Below are positions 46,791-58,230 of a DNA stretch of 64,000 nucleotides, in pieces. A program made the translations under genes and the position numbers. Numbering within the stretch: the stretch's first letter is position 1; each line of letters starts with the position of its first letter. The notes below the pieces were generated by a model that worked only from the letters and a program-made list of their open reading frames with translations, searched no databases and was not told the DNA's origin. The stretch is from Harmonia axyridis (lineage: Eukaryota; Arthropoda; Insecta; Coleoptera; Coccinellidae). The DNA is taken from assembly GCF_914767665.1 (NCBI RefSeq), contig NC_059504.1, positions 4,714,501 through 4,778,500 on the forward strand, written 5' to 3'.

Positions 46791-47267
46791 TCAAAATAAA
46801 ATCATTTTCAACACATTGATGACACTTATGCACCGATAAGAAAGCCACTCACTCTAATCTCGGTTATGACGATCAGTTAGCTTCAATCTCCGCGACCTTG
46901 AGAGGATCCTTCCTCTGAGCTCAGAAGCGCCAAAATAATTAATTATTCCAGTGTATCGAGGCTGGGGCACATAACACATCTCTAACAAATAGTACCACTC
47001 CGGTGATAAATGGATTATGGAAGCTATGGAATATTGCCTGTGAATACCACAAATCTTGCTCTGGAGCCGCAAAGGTCTTTAGGACGAACATATTAATTTA
47101 TCATTTTGTTCCGAGGCATGTACACCATCTTGTACTGATTAAATATTTAGACAGCTCTAACCGACAGTATCGTTATGAAGGGGGGAGTTTGGGGAAGTTA
47201 ATAATTGATTTCAGAAAATTTCGAAGGGGGCTCTGGATATGATGGAAAGCGATGAATTTTATACATG
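46791..47267. other. no recognisable gene
   Basis: Unique-looking sequence, nothing recognised. Confidence 0.35.
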
Positions 47268-47860
47268 GACCATAGAGTAATAAACATAGTTAGAGGGAGT
47301 ACACTCAATTTTTACTAGTCCCCAACATGGTTAGATTACGTTGTCGGATTGTGATTTATTTTCAAATCCACAATTTTACTATATCGATATGAATGTATAT
47401 TATATTGAATGAAATATATTAATCTGAGTAATTCCCGATTGAATATGCAAATTTGAATATTTGGAATCCGATATTTTTCCGAATTGACGAATTTATATTA
47501 AGCAGTATATTTATTTTTTCTGTATCTACCTGCTGAAATCCATGGTTTGGCAACTTTTGCTCTCCTAGTGTCAACGGTTGTTTCACGTCGTTTGGCGCGC
47601 TTGAAGTTTGTTTTCTGATTTTCTGATATTTTTGGGTATTCATCTTAATATATTTTGAGTTAATATGAAACGTTGATTCACTATGGGACATAAGAAGTGC
47701 GTTCTTTGTGGAGAATTTCTTGAATTAAGTGGAACATCGTATCATTGATATGTTTCCATTTCCGCGCGCTTCATGTCAAATTTGATAGTCCATGTTGGGG
47801 ACAAAATTTGCTTACTGAAAATGAAATATGCTTCCTCTATCTTTGTTTATTATTGTGTAG
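47268..47860 (+). mobile_element. MITE family A, full-length copy 6
   Basis: The left end is CATAGAGTAATAAACATAGT and the right end CCTCTATCTTTGTTTATTAT. It is colinear with 42238-42805 and slightly longer. Non-coding. Confidence 0.8.
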
Positions 47861-48627
47861 ATTCAAAGAAATGATCCTTAACGCAGACCGCCCTATTTAG
47901 ACTATTACCGACCTACCATTGAGATTTTATCAGTTGGAAATCTGCGTGTGACGATCCTAACAGACCTTGTAAGCTCACGGTTCATTAGATAAAAGCTAAG
48001 AAACGCCTTATTGGTTTAGCTAGGTAGTTTTGTCATCGTACATTCGATATTTTGCGACAATAAAGATGACAAAGCCGTCACAATATCCCGCATATAAAGG
48101 AAGAGGAATAGTTTTCTTCGGTATTCTGTTCTGAGGGCAAACCCTGATGTCATAATAGGATGCCGCATCAGTTGTCTTCTTTTCTTCTTTGAGAGGATAT
48201 ATTGAAATACGTTTTCAGATCCTGTTTGAACTTTGAGAAATATAATAAAATGTCAATGATATCCTGTATATGGAGAAGTCACGGTACTTTATATCTTGTT
48301 TTGTGAATGTTGAGGGTATGTTTGCCATTGAATGGATGAAGGCTTATTCAATTCTGAATATCAAGGTGATTGAAACGTATATGAGCTGCAGGAAAGCTAC
48401 ATTTGGATGCACATAATGGTGGTTTATGACTGGAATTACGTTGAACATTCTTGGAAATAGTTTCCGTTGACAAATGTACAATTTCTGATTCTATTGATTA
48501 TATTGACAAAGGTAAAACCACCAACATCTATTGTGTTCGAAAATTGACAACAAACTTCCTGAAATGCAAGAGAAAAAAATTCTTTTTCACCAAGGGAAGC
48601 GCATTTTCAATTAGAGAAACACGACTT
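47861..48627. other. no recognisable gene
   Basis: A 103-codon plus frame at 48451-48762 runs into the hAT fragment and shows no motif. Confidence 0.35.
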
Positions 48628-48763
48628 CGCTTGATCAAGCTCATGTTATCATCAAGTAGCTTGATATCAAGTCAAGCAATGAATATCTCAAGTCAAGTCA
48701 ATAATGTAATTTGTCACGAGCTTGATTTTCAAGTCCAGCTACTTGACTTGATGAATCTCTAAA
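48628..48763 (-). mobile_element. hAT end fragment
   Basis: CTTGATATCAAGTCAAGCAA, CACGAGCTTGATTTTCAAGT and the terminus CTTGATGAATCTCTA match the right ends of H2 and H3. The element body is absent. Confidence 0.65.
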
Positions 48764-48814
48764 TATAAAACATACATCACTTACATAAATGTTTCATTTA
48801 GAATGAAGATAATG

Positions 48815-49452
48815 ACGGGTGTTTTTTTAGAGCTATAGAACTTTAAATTGCAATAAAACAACGATGGATTATTCGATTGACATGAATTTTATTTAACCGC
48901 AAGATAATCTTATGGCATTACATTTTAAATATGATTTCTGGTATATGACCGCCACAGCTGGCTCGGATGTAGTCCAATCTGGACGTCCAATTTTCGATGA
49001 CTTTTTCCAACGTTTGTGGCCGTATATCGGCAATAACACGGCGAATGTTGTCTTCCAAATGGTCAAAGGTTTGTGGCTTATCCGCATAGACCAATGACTT
49101 AACATAGCCCCACGGAAAGTAGTCTAGCGGTGTTAAATCACAAGATCTTGGATGCCAATTCACAGGTCCAACACGTGAAATTAGGCGGTCACCAAACGTG
49201 TCTTTCAATAAATCGATTGTGGCACGAGCTGTGTGACATGTTGCGCCGTCTTGTTGGAACCACAGCTCCTGGGCATCATGATTATTCAATTCAGGAATGA
49301 AAAAGTTAGTAATCGTGGCTCTATACCGATCACCATTGACTGTAACGTTCTGGCCATCATCGTTTTTGAAGAAGTACGGACCAATGATTCCACCAGCCCA
49401 TAAAGCGCACCAAACAGTCAGTTTTTCTGGATATAACGGTGTTTCGACATAT
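48815..49452 (-). mobile_element. DD41D mariner, 5'-truncated copy 3
   Basis: The 3' terminal repeat (ACGGGTGTTTTTTTAGAGCT) is intact at the left. The element stops at 49452 within the codons for VETPLYPE. The minus frame 49452-48918 is open and encodes the second and third catalytic Asp blocks (WFQQDGATCHTA; DLTPLDYF with P for L before WGY). The first Asp and the 5' terminal repeat are lost, so it is immobile. Confidence 0.85.
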
Positions 49453-49968
49453 AAGTAAGGTAGAAGAGATTAGGGCATAAAACGAAAAATACTATATGAC
49501 AATTCTATTGAATGCATGATGAAAAATATTTCCTTTGCCATACATACGTTTCATTCGTTCAGTTTTAATTTGTAAGACTTTTCACCAGATGCTTTAGACA
49601 CTGATAGCGTTACAATCTTATAGCTGTTGTTATCTTTGGAAATGTAGAAATTAACTGATTTATAAAATGTGGGAGTGGAAATCGGACCCACCCTGACTAC
49701 GGCCTTGCCGCCAGGCTTGAAAAAAAGGATAATGTTAGGTTAACGATAAAATAGACTTTTGTTGACAATAGCAACAAGTTTTTCCCAATTTGTCAACTAC
49801 TGATAAAGCAATATTGAAAAGAGAGAAACATTTAAAATAATTTCAATAATGCAGATAATTTACGTGGAAAATTGACGAATTGAACTAATCGATTGTGAAA
49901 TAAAAATAACTCAATTGTTGAAAACAAATTAATTTCTTCGTGGATTCCTCTATCGAACCACCGTCTGG
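49453..49968. other. no recognisable gene
   Basis: AT-rich spacer. Confidence 0.4.
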
Positions 49969-50250
49969 TTAAACGGGACCGTTTACACAAAACTGATCAT
50001 CGATTCTGCTATCTACCTCACATTTCCGAATCTTTTTTCCGGCGAACTTCTGACAGAAATAAAAATTCCCCGCCAATTCCAAAAGGGCAATTACAAAAAA
50101 GTTACCTCTTTTAAGAGCGGGAGCGCGCTCTTGCCAGCGTTTGTACTTGGGCATAAACCTCTTCGGGACAACTTCCAAAATTGTTTTGAGATAGCATTGC
50201 TTACGAATTATGTCCCGAACTTGATTGAGCGCAACCCATAATGCGCCCAT
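49969..50250 (-). pseudogene. possible Bel/Pao-type integrase C-terminal fragment
   Basis: The 93-codon minus frame contains LEVVPKRFMPKYKRWQERAP then ALKRGN. This vaguely follows the Bel/Pao integrase tail pattern (W..W..xxVPxLxPxxKWxxRxPxLKVGDxV). Downstream residues do not align, and no other integrase motif is present. It is less AT-rich than the flanks. Treat as a weak resemblance; alternative is a unique non-coding block. Confidence 0.25.
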
Positions 50251-50528
50251 TAGTATTCCGCCATCTCATTTGGAGAACTGCTTCTGAAAATCGGGGACCA
50301 CCTCCTGAATGAGTTGTCAATACCGAGTTGTCCAATTAATTTTGACTGGACCAGTCTCAGCCACCGACGATTTTCTTTATTCGGCTCAATACCCGATCAT
50401 TTGCTACTGCGATTGTTCATGTTCGATTTTTTTTTCGTCGAAAAACGGAACTTTCGCATTAGCACGTTTTTGTGCTGTTCGTGTTATTGACAATAATAAA
50501 CCTTTGGAATGTTTGAGGAGGATAACTA

Positions 50529-51370
50529 ACAGGCCAATTGAAAAATCCCCGGTCCACTTTTTGGCAAAATTCGATTTTATTATTCAACATAGTTGACTTC
50601 GAGGGCGATACAGCGATTATAGCGATCTTCCAACTTTTCGATACCAATTTTGAAGTATGATTTGTTTTTCGCTTCAAAATAGGCCTCAGTTTGGGTGATT
50701 ACTTCTTCATTGGCGCTAAATTTATTTCCAGCGAGCATTCTTTTGAGGTCTAAGAACAGTAAAAAGTCGCTGGGAGCCAGATCTGGCGAATGAGGTGGAT
50801 GCAGAAGCGATTCGAAGCCCAATTCATGCAATTTTGCCATTGATTTCATTGATTTGCGACATGACGCATTGTCTGGATGAAACAACTCTTTTTTTTTTCA
50901 AATGGGACCGTTTTTCAACGATTTCATGCTTTAAACGATCCAATATTGCTATATAATAATCGCTGTTGATGGTCTGGCCCTTTTGGAGGCAATCAATGAA
51001 TATTAAACCTTGCGCATCCCAGAATACTGATGCCATAACCTTGCCAGCTGATTGTTGTGTTTTTCCTCGCTTTGGATTCGGTTCATCGTGTGCAGTCCAC
51101 TCAGCTGACTGGCGATTGGACTCCGGGGTGAAATGATGGAGCCATGTTTCATCCATCGTCACATATCGACGCAAAAGTTGAGGTATTGCAATTAAACAGC
51201 TTAAAACACTTCTCAGAAACATCAACACGTTGTTGCTTCAGATTGATTGTGAGCTCGCGCGGCACCCATTTTGCACACAGGTTTCTCATGTACAAATATT
51301 CGTGAATGAAATCCAGTTATTTCCTAACACATCTATATTACGCGAAAATTTTTGTACGTTACCCATATCA
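50529..51370 (-). pseudogene. mariner DD34D transposase, frameshifted
   Basis: Minus strand from about 51340: FIHEYLYMRNLCAKWVPREL in one frame, then after frameshifts RRYVTMDETWLHHFTPESNR and PDNASCRKSMKSMAKLHELG. It continues with SPDLAPSDFLLF and RYNRCIALEVNYVE. The catalytic Asp residues are in MDETW, PDNA (normally QDNA) and APSDF, the last two 34 residues apart, so this is a classical DD34D mariner, unlike the DD41D family. The 3' terminus is likely TAACAGGCCAATTGAAAAATC at 50527. The N-terminal HTH is missing or unreadable; at least three frame breaks occur. Confidence 0.8.
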
Positions 51371-52229
51371 AACACCATGCCTGAAAGAACTTATTCTACC
51401 CTCAAAATACTGAAAACGCATTTAAGAAATACAAATTGAGAAATTGTCTGGGCTTGTTCTACTGAATACTCATTATGATTTTTGATTCGATATTGAGATA
51501 TCCTGAAAATAATATAATTCAGGCAGCAAAACAATATCTCTTATCGAATAAGAAATCCTTTGTCCTCCTCCTAGAAACCTAGAACCTACGAATTCTCTGC
51601 AGGGTTCACTTAATATTTCGAATCCCAATTTGCATAAAGTGCAAGGCCATTGATGGAATGCATAAATATTTTATTGGCATTTCCCATACGACCTCATTAC
51701 GTTGAAACTTTTCATATACGACAAAAAAAGGGGAAACTCCGTATATATAGAAGACATAAATATCGAATCAATTGAAGCTTGGACGGACACATACGATACG
51801 ATTCCATAAATCTAATTTTATTAATAGAATTTGATACGAGAATACGTCGTCTCATACAATGATTCTTCCTCTACAATATTTTTAATCAGGAACTCCAGTT
51901 CCGATTGTTTTTCACCCCATTGGTTGACCAAGTAGTCGTGTTGACTTCCGCTCGATGGAGATATTGAAACGTATTATAAGGAAAGTTCGCGATGTTTGGA
52001 AAAATCTCCAATTGAATTTATGACCGGGAAATATTGAACTATGATGATTATACCGAATATTTCGATATAAGTAAATTCTCATCGTAGATATCATACAATA
52101 AGCTTAGGTATTTGTAAACATAACATCATCGAAATATAAGTCGATTTGTGTCTGCAACATAAAGTTATTCTCGATTAAACTTGTCAGCTTACGATCCAAA
52201 TTCTAGTCATTTGCGGGAGGTTTTAATTT
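51371..52229. other. no recognisable gene
   Basis: Nothing recognised; AT-rich with motif-free frames. Confidence 0.4.
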
Positions 52230-52500
52230 TCTGCTTTAGTATAAAGAAATCTGCGCTGAGGCTCATCGAATGCTCTCAAATACCTATGGTGAGGCCGCTA
52301 TGAGTGAAAGAACGTGCCGAGAGTGGTTTCAACGCTTCAAGAACGGTGATTTTGACGTCGAAGACCTGCATGGCGGTGGAAGAGAGAAGGTTTTCGAAGA
52401 TGCATAATTGGAGGCATTACTTGATCAAGATTCGTTTTTCGGAAAGAAAGGCGGAAGCAAAGTTGTACGCCTATGTATATAAAACATTCATATGACATTC
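52230..52500 (+). pseudogene. mariner transposase N-terminal HTH fragment
   Basis: The plus frame from 52258 reads EAHRMLSNTYGEAAMSERTC then REWFQRFKNGDFDVED, the mariner N-terminal helix-turn-helix (SERTCREWFQRFKNGDFDVED is near-canonical). A TAA interrupts the DAELEALLDQDS block, and similarity ends soon after. Upstream KKSA is in another frame. It lies about 1 kb from the DD34D remnant in opposite orientation; it may be the missing 5' part of a related element after rearrangement. Confidence 0.75.
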
Positions 52501-53843
52501 CATTCCGTGTTGACCAATATTTGTATCAAGGTCATCCTGATTTCGTAAAGGCTAGTCGGCTAGTCATTGACTTCCTCTACACCTTTCGGAAGGCTAGATA
52601 ATCTGAAAAAAAATTAGATATGCAAAAAAAAGGCCTGAAAACTCGAATAGTTCACACCTTTTTTACGTGATAAGAAACAAACTGGATTAGGCAAATTTTA
52701 CGATGACGTCAATCCGAAATGAATAGGTGTTTAATTTGCATTTTCGTGCATTTGCGTTTTATGCTTTGCAGCAAAATTGGTCATTCTCTGAAATATAATC
52801 TGCTGGATATTTTGAGTTGTTCATTTGTCCTATAACTGTAAAGGTTCTCGGAACCATAGGTCATTTGAAACAACATTGATTACTTACCTAAAAAATATTG
52901 CTATAATAAAAATGTAAATGAATCAAAGTACCTAATATCTAGAATGATATACTACATATTTGATGACAATAACTTCATTAGTCAGATGAAAATGATAATT
53001 TTCCTAAAGACTATTTATGCCGATTGGAAACACTCACGTTTTCTGTGCTCAATGAAAATATCTCAAAAAGCTGAATAATTGGAGAGAATTTGAGATATCT
53101 TTCAAATAGCCTGTTGTAAAAGAACCTGAAAACCCAGAAATAGCCTGCGAATGTTTTGTCTACTTCCTACTGTTCAAATACCGTAATTACTCGAAAAAAA
53201 AATACGGAAATAAGGGTCCCAAATAGAGCAGTTGTTCCGGAATCTATCCAATTTCAACCCCGTGTTATTTTTATCTAATTGTTTCCGTCTCATAAGAATT
53301 CGTTTTGTGTGAAAAACTCTAGACGCCGTAAAATGATTCACTTTTTTTTATGACACTAGATACTGAGTAAATGTTCTCGCTTTTTTGGTAACATATGGCG
53401 TTTTACAAATCTGTTTTTCGTACCACTCTAGCACGAGCCATCGAAGCTGGGTGTAATATTTCCAAATATCCTTGACAGTGTACACACAGAGTTGACTTTC
53501 ATATGGGGGGAACCAACACGTGATTCATATTAGTAAATATGGTATTTTAAACGTCTATTTATCTTTTGGTTTGGTACTCGTGTACGTCGAAGTTAATTTG
53601 ATCTCTCAAATGGGCTGACAACTTTCATTAATATCAGGGAAATTATAAACGGAGAAATTTTTACGACTCAATTCTGGGGAGGTCTCACACGTCAACTTGG
53701 TATTTTTTTTTTCACGCCCGTGGGCGATCACAAACATTAAGGTTATGATAAATTTGTTTCGATATGGATGTGACTGCTCGTTAGTCATATTTTTGACGTT
53801 TGAACTCGAGAACTGCCTATGGCGAAAATGATGCGAGAATAGA
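52501..53843. other. no recognisable gene
   Basis: AT-rich; an 89-codon minus frame at 53606-53875 has no motif. Confidence 0.4.
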
Positions 53844-54228
53844 TTTTTCTCTAATTCTGTGGTTATTCCGTTCATTCTTCCACATCTTGTAGAACAAAAT
53901 CGTGCGAGAATATATCAGAAACGCACAGTTTTCATGGTTATATTTCATTATTCTATGTTGGTACTCCGAACTTTCCGCCACGGCTTTATCTGTCAATTCA
54001 TCAATTTGCCTTAAAGAAATCAGTTCTGCCAACCAACATTTTTCAATGCAAAAAGCACTAAATTATATTTATGGAAATATTTCATTTATTTCAATGAAAA
54101 TGCAATGAATTAGAGAAAATAATGTATAATTACTCGTACAGAAGGCTCATTCTACCACTCGTTCATTGAATTTTGAACTCGTGGAAGAATATCAATGCCT
54201 TCTGCACTTGTATTATAAATAACTATTA
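53844..54228 (-). repeat. repeat family B, inverted copy (left arm of palindrome)
   Basis: Reverse complement of 36479-36892, with part of the central ACGAGCCACGAAGTGGCG palindrome deleted. It encodes the same open frame (LISLRQIDELTDKAVAESSE). It is joined head-to-head with 54229-54632. Confidence 0.8.
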
Positions 54229-54632
54229 TAATACAAGTGCAGAAGGCATTGATATTCTTCCACGAGTTCAAAATTCAAAAACGAGCCACGAAGTGGCGAG
54301 TTTTGGAATGAACGAGTGGTAGAATGAGCCTTCTGTACAAGTATTGTACATTATTTTCTCTAATTCATTGCATTTTCATTGAAATTAATGAAATATTTCC
54401 ATAAATATATTTCAGTGATTTTTGCATTGAAAAATGTTGGTTGGCACAACTGATTTCTTTAAGGCAAATTGATGAATTGACAGATAAAGCCGTGGCGGAA
54501 AGTTCGGAGTACCAACATATAATAATCAGATATAACCATAAAAACTGTGCGTTTCTGATATATTCTCGCACGATTTTGTTCTACAAGATGTGGAAGAATG
54601 AACGGAATAACCACAGAATTAGAGAAAAAATA
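54229..54632 (+). repeat. repeat family B, direct copy (right arm of palindrome)
   Basis: Near-identical to 36479-36892 and the inverse of 53844-54228. The head-to-head junction reads CTTGTATTATAAATAACTAT TATAATACAAG. Confidence 0.8.
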
Positions 54633-55325
54633 GGTTCATATACCTATGCAGACGTCTATTAGATAGAGATGAATATTATATTGAATTTCATTATTTGGGA
54701 GTTGATTATTGAGCACGCAAAATTTGATTGAAGTGGTTTGTGGTAGACGTTCATGGACTAGATAAAAATAAGAATTGACATCAATAAATCGATGAATCCA
54801 ACAAAATTCAGAGAATCCGTTACAGAACCCCATTGGCTCATCCTCGCGTAAAATCCTTGCAGAGGGGATGATGGCATATCCATCCCGGTTCTCAACCTCT
54901 GGTTCATATTAGCAGCTTGTCATGGTGTTTACATTGTGACGCTATTGTTGCAGATAGAGATGTTATATCGCCCTTTTCATCCTCGATCAAAATTCACTAA
55001 AGCTCCTTTCGCACGACAATATGCATCGCATCAGTGCAAATGGATTTAATTACGCTCTGTTGTAGTGGGATTACCGGGGACAATTTTCTATTTTGTCAAT
55101 TCGAAAATGATTCGTGGGGATTTCATGCCCGTTGAGCAACGATACCGGAATGGCTGGTATATTGTCAACTGGTCACGGAATAAGGGAGGGGTCTCGGGAG
55201 ATTTGAAAAAAAAAAACGCGCGATTACACCCTGTAAAAATATGGGGTCTAGATTTGACCAAATTTTTTTTTGTATTTTTTTTTTTTTTATTATTATTAGT
55301 AAGCAGCGAGTTGTACAGTGATCTA
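54633..55325. other. no recognisable gene
   Basis: 54800-55060 is mildly GC-richer. A 13-bp T-run plus ATTATTATTA at about 55283-55300 is a microsatellite. Confidence 0.35.
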
Positions 55326-56263
55326 AAGGATGTTTTTTCAGAGCTATAGAACTTTGAATTGCAATTAAACAGCGATGGATTATTCGATTGACATGAATTT
55401 TATTTATCCGCAAGATAGTCTTGTGGCATTACATTTTAAATATGGTTTCTGGCATATGACCGCCACGGCTGGCTCGGATGTAGTCCAATCTGGACGTCCA
55501 ATTTTCGATGACTTTTTCCAACATTTGTGGCCGTATATCGGCAATAACACGGCGAATGTTGTCTTCCAAATGGTCAAGGGTTTGTGGCTTATCCGCATAG
55601 ACCAATGACTTTACATAGCCTCACAGAAAGTGGTCTAGTGGTGTTAAATCACAAGATCTTGGAGGCCAATTCACAGGTCCAAAACGTGAAATTGGGCGGT
55701 CACCAAACGTGTCTTTCAATAAATCGATTGTAGTACGAGCTGTGTGACATGTTGCGCCGTCTTGTTGGAACCACAACTCCTGGACATCATGGTTGTTCAA
55801 TTCAGGAATGAAAAAGTTAGTAATCATGGCTCTATACCGATCACCATTGATTGTAACGTTCTGGCCATCATCGTTTTTGAAGAAGTACGGACCAATGATT
55901 CCACCAGCCCATAAAGCGCACCAAACAGTCAGTTTTTTTTGGATGAAACGGTGTTTCGACATACACTTGAGGATTAGCTTAACTCCAAATGCGGCAGTTT
56001 TGTTTGTTCACATAGCCATTCAACCAGAAGTGCGCTTCATCGCTGAACAAAATAAAATGGACGTAGTGCGCGATACGTATTCCGCACAGAACCATTATTT
56101 TCGAAATAAAATTGCACTATTTGCAAGCGTTGTTCAGGCTTGAGTCTATTCATGATAAATTTTCAAACCAAACTGAGAATAAATCACTTGACAGCTGTTA
56201 AATCGGTCGTCATCTTGAACAGTAACGCCAACTTAAAGTTATATACCTTGAAAAAAAACACCC
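55326..56263 (-). mobile_element. DD41D mariner, defective copy 4
   Basis: The left end AAGGATGTTTTTTCAGAGCT (preceded by TA) and right end (complement) GGGTGTTTTTTTTCAAGGTA (followed by TA) are terminal repeats. About 938 bp with the same internal deletion as copies 1 and 2. Confidence 0.88.
55429..56153 (-). pseudogene. mariner DD41D transposase with stop and frameshifts
   Basis: It starts MNR from 56153 and has the shared ...RALRPFYF deletion join. The DEAHFWLNGY block holds the first Asp. A single-base insertion near 55937 disrupts the frame (HRFIQKKLTVWC), and a TGG-to-TGA change turns DYFLWGY into DHFL-stop at 55620. Second and third Asp blocks (WFQQDGATCHTA, DLTPLDHFL) remain. More decayed than copy 2 but clearly the same lineage. 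Confidence 0.85.
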
Positions 56264-56459
56264 TATAGTTCAGAAAATCAAAGTTCCAGTTTCAGAAAAT
56301 GAAACCTGTATTTCAGAATAGAAAAGTCCTTTTTCTGAATTTCTTATCCCCTATTCTGAGTAACAACTTCAAATTTTGAATTACAATCTTTTAAAATTCA
56401 ATTTGCTTTTTTCTCAATTACATTTTACACTTTCTAAATTACAATTGCAAAATGTGTAG
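56264..56459. repeat. low-complexity CAGAAA/TTCAGAA-rich spacer
   Basis: Repeated (T)TTCAGAAAA/TTCTGA(A) motifs immediately beside the mariner; no ORF. Confidence 0.35.
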
Positions 56460-56900
56460 TTATAAAATATTATAACGAGTTGCGATCCCGAGTTACAGCC
56501 TCCCCAAAACCTTCGTATCCCTCCGTCCCATGTTGCCGATAGATTTCACGGGTCGCAGATTCCCAATAGTCACTTTTTGTGTCGCGTAGCACCGCAGATA
56601 GACGACACCGACATATGTCGCTCAATGTTTTACTAATATTAGTATTCCCCGTATGTGCGTCGGTAAGTAACACACGAGGAAAAATATATACGGGCCCACC
56701 TGCGTGGTGGACTGCATGTGCGCTCTATTAGTGACATTCGGAGTGAATGGTCGCGTAACATCCTTCCGTCGATTGGCCAGCACCGAATTGAATTGATAAG
56801 GATGTTCGTTTTCGATTCAATAAAATGGTAATATGAGCACCTACCCAACGCAGACAAAGGAGCATCAAGCGTAATTTGTCGCGTGGATTGTTCGGTTCTT
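56460..56900. promoter_or_regulatory. GC-elevated, repeat-free block; candidate regulatory DNA
   Basis: About 440 bp clearly GC/CpG-richer than flanks and unrelated to other sequences in the window. Frames on the minus strand are short and motif-free. Candidate intronic enhancer or promoter only by composition. Confidence 0.25.
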
Positions 56901-57069
56901 GAAAATGAGGACGGCTGTTTGTAGTATCCGTTTATTATTATAGCGTTGAATTGATTATGTTTTGGTTTGATGCTTTTGTTCTGTTGAAATATTAATATTT
57001 TGAGAGCATTGTCGTTTTTTTATGTGAACAGTGTCGTATTGAAAGAAAAGTTTTCCGCATTTTCCATTC

Positions 57070-58230
57070 GAGAGATATTCTAGCACGAGCCGCTATGTAG
57101 CTGGTAGATCTACGTAATTGTTAGGTCAATACTTTGCACTTCCATATGGTCTAAAAATCAACAGTCTATAAATCCTCCGAGTCTATAGATTAATAATGTA
57201 TATAAGATCCATAGAGTCTACAGCTCAACATAGTCGGTAGATTGATAAAGTCGGTAGATCAACATTTGGATGATAGAGACAGTCAATCAATCGACCTAAT
57301 AGATCCATAGAGTCGGTGAACCAGAGATTGAAGGGAAGGATTGAAAATTGCAATAAGAAAAAGCATTATTATTAATTAGAAACGCACATAAAATGTGTCT
57401 GCATTTTCATTGAAATATTGAAAACTTCAGTCTACTCTAGTACGCACCACAAATCTATTTATAGCTGACAGATCTACCTAGTTGGTGGATCCCAAAAATT
57501 CATAGATAAATACCAAGTAGATCCACATAGTCGATAGATCAACAGAGCCTATAGCTTAACAATTCGTAGACCCATAGAGTCTACAGATCAACATAGACGT
57601 TAGATTGAAAAGTCGATAGATCAACAGTTGGTTGATAGAGGTGACCAATCACGTAAATGCTAGATCAATAGTTTGCACAGTCACAAGTTCTATAGATCAA
57701 CAGTACAGATCCACAGATTAACACTCCTTAGATTAACAATTGGTAGATCTATATTGATCAACATTGTCGGAAGATTGATAAAGTCGGTAGATCAACAGTA
57801 GGATCCTTAGAGTCGGTATATCAATATTGAGTAGATGGGGTCAATATATGCCTTAGAGGATAAGTAGGAAGGATTGAAAATCGCAATAAGAAAAAGCATC
57901 ATCATGAATTGAAAACGCACATAGAGTGTGTCTGCATTTTCATACGAATATTGAAAACTATACTTTACTATAGCACGCGCCACAGATCTATTTATATCTG
58001 ACAGATCTACCTAGTTGGTGGATCCCAAAAATTCATAGATAAATACCAAGTAGATGCACTAAGTCAATAGATCAACAGAGGTTAACAATTGGTAGATACA
58101 ATCCATATAGTCTACAGATCAACATGGTCGGTAGAACAACAGTTGGTAGATAGAGGCTACCAATCAATTGATCTAATAGATCCATAGAGTCAGAAATTCA
58201 ATAATGAATAAAAATAGTCTGTGAATCCTC
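57070..58230. repeat. GATC/GGTAGATC minisatellite with about 540-bp higher-order period
   Basis: Degenerate short units built on GTAGATCAACAG, TTGGTAGATAGAG and CCATAGAGTC recur dozens of times. A larger block with AATAAGAAAAAGCAT, GTGTCTGCATTTTCAT, CAGATCTACCTAGTTGGTGG and ATAAATACCAAGTAGAT occurs at about 57350-57530 and again about 538 bp later. A third partial block lies near 58230-58290. Non-coding. Confidence 0.8.
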
